5,679 bases of DNA. Origin: JACDET01 sp035568375. GTDB lineage: Bacteria; Patescibacteriota; Microgenomatia; Levybacterales; UBA12049. Shown here one piece after another: positions 1-4,867 of the stretch. The position numbers and the translations under genes are program-made. Below the pieces are notes generated by a model. The model was not told the DNA's origin. It saw only the letters and a list, made by a program, of their open reading frames with translations, and did no database searches. Where the stretch lies: NCBI GenBank assembly GCA_035568375.1, contig DATMOG010000020.1:1-5679 (forward strand). The letters run 5' to 3'. Each line of letters begins with the position of its first letter. The stretch's first letter is position 1.

Positions 1-508
1 CCCGAATGCTTCTCAGCCCCATCATATGCCAACAAATACCAAACTTACAAAAAACTCTCTGGTGCTCTTTGATTTTGGTGTTACAGTAAACAATTATTGT
101 TCAGATATGACAAGAACAATTTTCTTTGGCAAAGCGACTGATAAACAAAAAAAAGTGTATGAAACAGTGTTAACTGCTCAAAATAAAGCAATTGATGCAC
201 TCACATCTCATTCTATAATCAAAGCTTCAAAAATCGATAAAGTTGCCCGTGACTATATTATTTCCCAAGACTTTCCGCCTATCCCCCATTCGATTGGTCA
301 TGGAATTGGACTCAATGTTCACGAAAAACCACGTTTGACACCAAGTTCAAAAGATATTCTTACATCAGGTATGGTTTTTTCGATTGAACCAGGCATCTAT
401 CTCCCAGGAGAATTCGGTATTCGCATTGAAGATCTCTTTGCTCTTGAGAATAATAAACTGATACAGCTCACAAATGCTCCAAAAAATTTACAAGAGATAA
501 TCAAATGA
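1..508 (+). CDS. M24-family metallopeptidase, aminopeptidase P / Xaa-Pro dipeptidase-like (3' part)
   Basis: C-terminal pita-bread catalytic domain of a cytoplasmic dimetal peptidase. Family members remove the N-terminal residue from peptides with proline in position 2. The frame is open to the window edge. The first residues read PNASQPHH, the conserved segment just before the catalytic core in this family, so the ATG at 26 is internal and the true start lies upstream. All five expected metal ligands are present in the 168 visible residues: Asp24 (VLFDFG), Asp35 (SDMTRT), His100 (GHGIGL), Glu129 (SIEPG) and Glu143 (RIED). His107 (NVHEKP) is also conserved. The end is normal, with a TGA stop at 506-508. 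The fragment is intact and probably active. The missing N-terminal domain prevents choosing between PepP-like and PepQ-like. Eighteen bases separate it from the next promoter's -35 box, and I see no obvious terminator between them. Methionine aminopeptidase is less likely given the PHH and CSDMTRT context. Confidence 0.93.
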   Translation, partial: PNASQPHHMPTNTKLTKNSLVLFDFGVTVNNYCSDMTRTIFFGKATDKQKKVYETVLTAQNKAIDALTSHSIIKASKIDKVARDYIISQDFPPIPHSIGHGIGLNVHEKPRLTPSSKDILTSGMVFSIEPGIYLPGEFGIRIEDLFALENNKLIQLTNAPKNLQEIIK

Positions 509-526
509 CTTATTCCAGCTTGTCAC

Positions 527-556
527 TTGCAAAAAGCACTGATTCTCCTCTATAGT
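527..556 (+). promoter_or_regulatory. Sigma70-type promoter of the 563-2120 operon, predicted leaderless
   Basis: A -35 box TTGCAA (527-532, 4/6 match) and a -10 box TATAGT (551-556, 5/6 match) are separated by 18 bases. Only six bases lie between the -10 box and the ATG at 563, so initiation at the usual distance would start at or next to the A of that ATG. No Shine-Dalgarno precedes the ATG. The TTG of the -35 box is in frame with the gene and could be miscalled as its start. The promoter and start-site assignment is inference from the sequence. Confidence 0.6.
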
Positions 557-562
557 TACTAT

Positions 563-910
563 ATGACTGCTCAATCAATGCAAACTGTTACTATCGATGT
601 AGAACAAGAGTTACTTAAAACTATTATCCAAAACCTGGAACAAAATAATCTTGATATAGATCAGGCAAAAAAATTAGCACAAAATTTTCTGTCCCTCCTT
701 CCACTACAAGATCAAAAAGATTTATTAGAAAAATTATATAAACTGAGCAAAGAACATAACCAAACAAATGGACTTTATTTAAAATACGCCAAACCTTATG
801 AAGAAAACGAACGACAAAAAAAACTAACCTTAATGAGTGAACATATAAAAAATGGCCAGATAGAACATGCCCTTGCTATTGCGAAAGGAGATGCACCAAA
901 TGGCAGCTGA
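563..910 (+). CDS. Small helical hypothetical protein, first gene of a two-gene operon
   Basis: I do not recognise a named family. The 115-residue product has no signal peptide or membrane segment and looks cytoplasmic and mostly alpha-helical. A helix-turn-helix-like hairpin is seen near residues 13-46 (an EQELLKTIIQNLEQ helix, then DIDQAKKLAQNFLSLLP). Charged helices follow at about 50-66 and 78-109, ending in SEHIKNGQIEHALAIAKG. No Cys or recognisable catalytic signature is visible. ATG 563 is preferred because a promoter -10 box ends six bases before it. The in-frame TTG at 527 falls inside the -35 box, and ATG 578 (MQTVTIDVEQ) is the other candidate. The stop (TGA, 908-910) overlaps the next gene by 11 bases, so the two are almost certainly co-transcribed and may be translationally coupled, which suggests a shared process. 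Base and codon use resemble the neighbours. The gene is very likely real; its function is unknown. Confidence 0.75.
   Translation: MTAQSMQTVTIDVEQELLKTIIQNLEQNNLDIDQAKKLAQNFLSLLPLQDQKDLLEKLYKLSKEHNQTNGLYLKYAKPYEENERQKKLTLMSEHIKNGQIEHALAIAKGDAPNGS
884..890 (+). promoter_or_regulatory. Shine-Dalgarno for the gene starting at 900
   Basis: AAAGGAG at 884-890 ends nine bases before ATG 900 and lies inside the coding sequence of the preceding gene. It decides the start: the in-frame ATG at 891 directly abuts it and the ATG at 867 lies upstream of it, so neither can use it properly. It is the only convincing Shine-Dalgarno in the window. The other visible starts lack one. Confidence 0.7.
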
Positions 911-2120
911 AGCACAGATAGCGCCACCCGCAGCTATAGCAAAAGAAGGACCGAATGCAGAGGCTACTGAAAATCAACAAGAATCGCAGGGTTTCTTAGC
1001 GAAGAAAGCGGAACAAGCAAAAGCTGTTGCTCAAAGACTTCGATCAGCATTCCAAAAAAATGCAAAAGATCCAGAAGCAGAATTACAAGCTTTAGCAGCA
1101 GGTGACTTTGATAAGGCAGCAGCCACACAAGAGCCAGCAAAAATTGATCAAGTAACACATACATTTGTTGAACAACTTAATAAGACAGATGACATAGTTG
1201 GGACAATTCAAGATGAAGCTAAATCAGAAGATGCAACGGAAAGTACTGGTTTTTTCTCACGAATGAATCAAAAATTAGAAAAGAGATGGGAAACAAGACG
1301 TCAGGAACGCTTTGACACTGGTGAACAGACACAACAAAAAAGCGGAGAAGCTACTCAAGCTTCTCATCAATCAGAAACACCAGATACTATCACTGCCACA
1401 TCTGCTGCAGGAGAAAAAACAACATCTACTTCCGAAGCGGTAAACCCACAAAGTGAACTTGCTGACAAACACGCACAATTTGATGCCATTTATGATTCAT
1501 TTAAAAATGGGACTATTAATAAAGCTGAATATGCTGCACAAATACAAAAATTACAAGAACCCCTTCCTCAAACTGAAGCACAAGCACCCGAACCAATAGC
1601 AACAACTTCACAACATGATACTGCCTCAGAAAAAGATATACCTCACAATATTCCGGAACATGCTAAGGCAGATGCAGCAACTACTGCAGAAACAAATCAA
1701 CCCCCTACTACAAAAGAATCTTTAATTGCTTTGGGAGTAGATCCTGATAGTCAAGAAGGGAAAATGCTCTTTGACCTTATCGATGCTGATCCGGAATCTG
1801 GAAAAGCTATCATGGAAAAGGTAACACAAGCAAAAGAATTGCAAACTAAAATGATTGCACTATTTCAAGAAGCAGGAATAACACTTGATGGGAAAAAGGC
1901 CTTCAATTTTGCATTAGGAGAAATAACAGAAAAATTCAAGCTAGATCTTGATGCACTTGCCGGTAAAGGAGAAGCCAATCCTACAGTACTTCGAGACAAT
2001 AAAATTTTGGCAATATTAAAAGCTCTCCTAATGGCCTTGGGAATAGGTATCTATGCAGTCGGAACAAGCATCGCTTCAGGTGGCTCCGCTATAAAAACAG
2101 CTGTTAATTCAGAAAAATAA
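900..2120 (+). CDS. Low-complexity, C-terminally membrane-anchored hypothetical protein
   Basis: Family not recognised. The product from ATG 900 has 406 residues and no N-terminal signal. Most of it is hydrophilic, rich in Ala, Gln, Glu, Thr and Ser, and probably disordered (about 140-185 and 220-270). Predicted helical islands lie between these stretches. Two related basic amphipathic segments occur at about 28-51 (QESQGFLAKKAEQ...) and 114-139 (TESTGFFSRMNQK...). A segment at about 186-220 (FKNGTINKAEYAAQIQKL) resembles SHOCT-type short helical domains. A longer ordered helical region spans about 272-355. A single hydrophobic segment at about 369-392 is followed by a short tail (GGSAIKTAVNSEK), so the protein looks tail-anchored with its bulk probably cytoplasmic. 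It overlaps the upstream gene by 11 bases and has its own strong Shine-Dalgarno. It might be a membrane-tethered scaffold or cell-envelope protein, but that is speculation. The long intact frame with ordinary codons supports a real gene. Confidence 0.8.
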   Translation: MAAEAQIAPPAAIAKEGPNAEATENQQESQGFLAKKAEQAKAVAQRLRSAFQKNAKDPEAELQALAAGDFDKAAATQEPAKIDQVTHTFVEQLNKTDDIVGTIQDEAKSEDATESTGFFSRMNQKLEKRWETRRQERFDTGEQTQQKSGEATQASHQSETPDTITATSAAGEKTTSTSEAVNPQSELADKHAQFDAIYDSFKNGTINKAEYAAQIQKLQEPLPQTEAQAPEPIATTSQHDTASEKDIPHNIPEHAKADAATTAETNQPPTTKESLIALGVDPDSQEGKMLFDLIDADPESGKAIMEKVTQAKELQTKMIALFQEAGITLDGKKAFNFALGEITEKFKLDLDALAGKGEANPTVLRDNKILAILKALLMALGIGIYAVGTSIASGGSAIKTAVNSEK

Positions 2121-2133
2121 TTTGCCTACTATC

Positions 2134-2162
2134 TTCGAAATCCCTCAACAATATGATATCAT
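2134..2162 (+). promoter_or_regulatory. Possible leaderless promoter of hisS
   Basis: A weak -35 TTCGAA (2134-2139, 3/6 match) and a -10 TATCAT (2157-2162) are 17 bases apart. The -10 box ends six bases before the hisS ATG, the same placement as in the two stronger promoters. A competing -10 box, TATGAT (2152-2157), lacks a suitably spaced -35 box. The AAGG at 2164-2167 is only one base from the ATG, too close to act as a Shine-Dalgarno. The call rests mainly on positional similarity. Confidence 0.35.
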
Positions 2163-2168
2163 TAAGGC

Positions 2169-3428
2169 ATGATCAAACCACAAACATTAAAAGGCTTCAG
2201 AGATTTTCTACCACAAGAAGCACGAAAGCGACAATATGTCATTAATAAACTCAAAGCTGTCTTTGAGTCGTTTGGATTTGAGCCACTTGAAACGCCAACA
2301 CTTGAATATGAAGAAATTCTTACCGGGAAATATGGTGAAGAGGGTGACCAATTATTATATCGTTTTGAAGACAATGGCAAACGCCGAGTCGCTATGCGTT
2401 ATGATCAAACCGTTCCCCTCTCTCGTGTCGTTGCGCAATATCAAAATGAATTGCCAACTATTTTTAAACGTTACCAAATCCAACCCGTCTGGCGTGCTGA
2501 GAATACACAAAAAGGAAGATATCGTGAATTTCTTCAATGTGATGCTGATATCATTGGCTCATCCTCCCCTCTTGCCGATGCAGAAATAATTGCAACTGCA
2601 GCAAAATCTCTTGAAGCATTAGGTTTTTCAAAATTTACGATTTTAATGAATGACCGAAGAGTTTTTTCAGAACTGATTACAAACGGTTTTGTGACAAAAC
2701 AAGAAATGGAGTATGCAGTTGTTGCCGTAGACAAATTGAAAAAAATTGGCGTAGATGGTGTTATTGAAGAACTAGTTAAAAAAGGCCTTTTGATAGAGCG
2801 TGCAAAAGAAATGTTACAACTTATTCAAAGTCAGGAAAAGACTGATACATTACAAGACATTTCACTCTATCTAGAGGATCAGCCTAAATTAAAGGCTAAA
2901 ACGATATTTGATCCGACACTTGCCCGAGGGCTTAACTATTACAGCGGTACTATTTTCGAAATTGAAGTAGAAGGATATCCTATCGGATCAGTAGGTGGTG
3001 GTGGACGATACGATAATCTTATTGGCATGTTTGCTGGAAAACAAATTCCTGCAGTGGGTTTTGCTTTTGGGTTTGATCGAGTCATTGAAGCTATGGATGC
3101 ACTCAAACTTTTTCCTGAAGCTTTAGCAAATTCAGTAACAAGAGTGCTTGTCACCATTTTTTCTGAAGAAACAAAACAAAAATCTCTCGAAATAGTTTCC
3201 AAACTAAGAAACGAAAACACTAACACTGAACTCTACCTTGGTGAAATCAAAGAAAAAAATTCACTCGAAAAACAACTTAAATATGCAAACCAAAAACAGA
3301 TTCCTTACGTCGTCATCATTGGACCGGAAGAAGCTGCAAAAAATATAGTAACGTTGAAAAACTTACAAACACGAGAACAACATCAAATGACATTGGAGAA
3401 TGTCATAACAGAAACACAAAAAAAATAA
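2169..3428 (+). CDS. hisS: Histidyl-tRNA synthetase (HisRS)
   Basis: Class II aminoacyl-tRNA synthetase that charges tRNA-His with histidine using ATP in the cytoplasm. The 419-residue length is typical. Domain order is a catalytic core (about 1-310, with an insertion at about 165-240) and a C-terminal anticodon-binding domain (about 323-419, including YVVIIGPEEA). The N-terminus KGFRDFLP and motif 1 are normal. Motif 2 reads FEDNGKRRVAMRYDQT (66-81). The histidine-specific signatures are KGRYREFLQCD (115-125), ARGLNYYSGTIFE (252-264) and GGGGRYDN (277-283). Motif 3 is GFAFGFDR (297-304). By alignment to the E. coli enzyme, Arg109, Gln123, Asp127 and catalytic Arg253 occupy the active-site positions. 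The RYD form of motif 2 is the eukaryote/archaea-like version instead of the common bacterial RPE. HisZ, the catalytically dead paralogue, is ruled out by the intact HisRS motifs. The start at 2169 fits the family N-terminus. The EamA transporter follows 10 bases after the stop, probably in the same transcript. Confidence 0.97.
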   Translation: MIKPQTLKGFRDFLPQEARKRQYVINKLKAVFESFGFEPLETPTLEYEEILTGKYGEEGDQLLYRFEDNGKRRVAMRYDQTVPLSRVVAQYQNELPTIFKRYQIQPVWRAENTQKGRYREFLQCDADIIGSSSPLADAEIIATAAKSLEALGFSKFTILMNDRRVFSELITNGFVTKQEMEYAVVAVDKLKKIGVDGVIEELVKKGLLIERAKEMLQLIQSQEKTDTLQDISLYLEDQPKLKAKTIFDPTLARGLNYYSGTIFEIEVEGYPIGSVGGGGRYDNLIGMFAGKQIPAVGFAFGFDRVIEAMDALKLFPEALANSVTRVLVTIFSEETKQKSLEIVSKLRNENTNTELYLGEIKEKNSLEKQLKYANQKQIPYVVIIGPEEAAKNIVTLKNLQTREQHQMTLENVITETQKK

Positions 3429-3438
3429 CTACCTGTCC

Positions 3439-4362
3439 ATGAAACTTACAAAACATCAACTCGGTGCTCTTGCTGTGATTATCAGCATAAGTATCTGGAG
3501 TGCTGCAGCTCCTATCCTAAAATGGTCCTTAGCAGAAACTCCACCGTTTACACTTCTGTTCTTTCGATTTCTTCTCGCAACACTTATTATGTTACCAATT
3601 GTTAAAAAAAAGCTAAAAATTAAATTTAAGGATTTCTATAAAATACTTTTGCTAACACTACTAGGACTCACCTTTAATCTCAGTTTTGCATATCTTGGAT
3701 TAACGCTTGCTGAAAGCATCAATGCTCCTATTATTGCCTCTTCAATGCCAATATTTCTTATTATTGGCTCAATTATTTTTTTCCATGAAATTCCCAGACG
3801 AAAAGAAGTTATGGGCACAATTATAAGTTTATTAGGCGTCCTCATTATTGTCGTAAGACCAGTTGATCATATGCCTCTGCAAGGCTTTATTATTGGCAAT
3901 ATGTTCTTTATTTTGTCAATTTTATCGCTTGTTTGTTATACACTGCTCTTTAAAAAATTTAAACTCTCATATGCTCCATCAACGCTTTTATTTTGGATGT
4001 TTTTACTTGCTACAATAACCACTTTCCCACAATTTCTTTATGAAACAAGGACTGCTAATTCACTTGCTACTTTGGATTTTCGTGGAACTTTTGGCATTAT
4101 CTATAGTGCGCTCTTTTCATCTGTCTTAGGACAATCTTTTTATAACTATGCTGTTAAGTATCTTAAAACCGATGAAATTGGTATTTTTACACTCCTTGGT
4201 CCAGTTGTAACAGCATTAATTGCGATCCCGCTCCTCCATGAACAAATTACTTTTCCTTATCTACTCGGAAGTCTATTTGTTTTTTTCGGATTAATTATCG
4301 CTGAGGCAAAACTTCACTATCATCCTTTTCATCACCTAGTTACTCAAAAAGATGATTTCTAG
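3439..4362 (+). CDS. EamA/DMT-family transporter, ten transmembrane helices
   Basis: Integral membrane permease of the drug/metabolite transporter superfamily. The 307-residue length is standard. Ten hydrophobic segments fall at about 9-28, 35-53, 67-84, 92-114, 123-139, 150-170, 180-198, 217-235, 246-266 and 272-289, arranged as two EamA repeats (about 8-140 and 150-290). Each repeat ends with the familiar pattern of a short acidic loop before the last helix: FFHEIPRRKEVMGTIISLLG in the first and LLHEQITFPYLLGSLFVFFG in the second. Basic loops such as KKKLKIKFK (57-65) fit the positive-inside rule. The tail is His-rich and charged (HYHPFHH...QKDDF). The start lies 10 bases after the hisS stop with no Shine-Dalgarno and no clear promoter, so it is probably expressed by read-through from hisS. 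The substrate cannot be read from sequence: relatives move amino acids, nucleosides, sugars or toxic metabolites. No functional link to hisS is implied by spacing alone. Confidence 0.92.
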   Translation: MKLTKHQLGALAVIISISIWSAAAPILKWSLAETPPFTLLFFRFLLATLIMLPIVKKKLKIKFKDFYKILLLTLLGLTFNLSFAYLGLTLAESINAPIIASSMPIFLIIGSIIFFHEIPRRKEVMGTIISLLGVLIIVVRPVDHMPLQGFIIGNMFFILSILSLVCYTLLFKKFKLSYAPSTLLFWMFLLATITTFPQFLYETRTANSLATLDFRGTFGIIYSALFSSVLGQSFYNYAVKYLKTDEIGIFTLLGPVVTALIAIPLLHEQITFPYLLGSLFVFFGLIIAEAKLHYHPFHHLVTQKDDF

Positions 4363-4455
4363 CCTGAATCAGTATAAAGACTTCTCTATTTTTACCATAA
4401 AACTACTGCGTAAATCATGTTAGATGTTATACATAATTTCTGATATATATGTTGC

Positions 4456-4484
4456 TTGTCAAATAGGCAGGATTACGGTATAAT
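4456..4484 (+). promoter_or_regulatory. Strong sigma70-type promoter of rpmE, predicted leaderless
   Basis: TTGTCA (4456-4461, 5/6 match) and a perfect TATAAT (4479-4484) are separated by the ideal 17 bases. The rpmE ATG begins at 4492, only seven bases after the -10 box, so the transcript should start within a base or two of the start codon. There is no Shine-Dalgarno. The first three bases of the -35 box are an in-frame TTG, a likely source of start miscalls. This is the clearest promoter in the window. Confidence 0.8.
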
Positions 4485-4491
4485 TGTAGCT

Positions 4492-4791
4492 ATGAAAGCA
4501 AATGCACATCCAACATATTATGCAGACGCACAAGCAGTCTGTGTTTGTGGTAACAAATTTACCGTTGGTTCAACAAAGCAAATTATCCATGTTGAATTAT
4601 GCTACAAATGCCATCCTTTCTACACCGGAGAACAGCGTTTTGTTGATACAGCATCCCGAATTCAGAAATTCCAAACCAAACAACAAAAAGCAAATGATTA
4701 TAAAAAAGTCGTTACTAAAAAAGTTGAAGAAAAGAAAAGACAGCAAGAAGGCCCCAAGTCACTCCGAGAAATGCTCATGGGAGTCAAGTAG
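4492..4791 (+). CDS. rpmE: Large-subunit ribosomal protein L31 (bL31), zinc-binding form with C-terminal extension
   Basis: Component of the 50S ribosomal subunit, in the central protuberance area and at the bridge to the small subunit. The 99-residue product begins MKANAHPTYY, matching the MKxxIHPxY family start, which fixes the start at 4492. The in-frame TTG at 4456 lies in the promoter. The zinc-ribbon cysteines are Cys17, Cys19 (CVCGN) and Cys37, Cys40 (CYKCHPFYTG), so this is the zinc-containing C+ type. The segment YTGEQRFVDTASRIQKF (44-60) is the usual conserved end of the globular part. The E. coli protein is 70 residues. Here about 30 extra residues follow, rich in Lys, Glu and Gln and ending GPKSLREMLMGVK, probably helical. 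I recall similar extensions in CPR L31 proteins. It is followed by prfA, a frequent neighbour of rpmE in bacteria. The extension probably binds rRNA, but that is inference. Confidence 0.95.
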   Translation: MKANAHPTYYADAQAVCVCGNKFTVGSTKQIIHVELCYKCHPFYTGEQRFVDTASRIQKFQTKQQKANDYKKVVTKKVEEKKRQQEGPKSLREMLMGVK

Positions 4792-4812
4792 CAAATCCAC
4801 AGCTTATCTTCT

Positions 4813-4830
4813 ATAGCAATTATTTGCTAT
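4813..4830 (+). repeat. Perfect 7-bp inverted repeat between rpmE and prfA
   Basis: ATAGCAA (4813-4819), loop TTAT (4820-4823), TTGCTAT (4824-4830). As RNA it gives a small seven-pair hairpin 21 bases after the rpmE stop. No U-run follows (CATAAATG), so it is not a standard intrinsic terminator. Its right arm contains the candidate -35 box of prfA. It might protect the rpmE mRNA 3' end or serve as an operator; neither is shown. Confidence 0.4.
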
Positions 4831-4854
4831 CATAAATGTATGCTAAGCTAAAAT
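4824..4854 (+). promoter_or_regulatory. Weak candidate promoter of prfA
   Basis: TTGCTA (4824-4829, 4/6 match) and TAAAAT (4849-4854, 5/6 match) are 19 bases apart, longer than ideal. The -10 box ends 13 bases before the prfA ATG, giving a leader of only about 5-8 bases. No Shine-Dalgarno is visible before the ATG. prfA could equally be read through from rpmE. Confidence 0.25.
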
Positions 4855-4867
4855 CCTACCAAGTATT

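Noticed and set aside
26..28. ATG at 26 as the start of the M24 peptidase
   Set aside because: The frame is open to the window edge and the residues before it (PNASQPHH) match the family, so the gene begins upstream.
520..525. TTGTCA as an alternative -35 box for the 563 gene
   Set aside because: It lies 25 bases from the TATAGT box, too far for a sigma70 promoter. TTGCAA at 527 has an acceptable 18-base spacing.
867..899. ATG 867 or ATG 891 as the start of the long hypothetical protein
   Set aside because: The Shine-Dalgarno at 884-890 lies downstream of 867 and abuts 891. It is properly spaced only for ATG 900.
2153..2162. Perfect 10-base palindrome ATGATATCAT before hisS
   Set aside because: It coincides with two possible -10 boxes in AT-rich DNA. 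A single short copy is weak evidence for an operator.
2939..3226. Minus-strand open frame of 95 codons opposite hisS, with other minus-strand frames at 964-1164, 2162-2380, 2355-2537, 2534-2734 and 3636-3845
   Set aside because: They lie antisense to well-supported genes, lack family features, and are expected shadows of the coding strand.
4365..4396. Terminator-like structure after the EamA gene (GAATC...GACTTC then TCTATTTTT)
   Set aside because: The stem is only about five pairs with a bulge and little GC, so it is too weak to call a terminator.
4363..4455. Possible small gene or RNA in the EamA-rpmE gap
   Set aside because: The sequence is AT-rich with no tRNA-like cloverleaf, no conserved RNA motif I recognise, and no supported reading frame.
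4502..4816. Plus-strand open frame of 104 codons overlapping rpmE
   Set aside because: It is a shifted frame over rpmE. The L31 frame has the cysteines and family start; this one has nothing recognisable.
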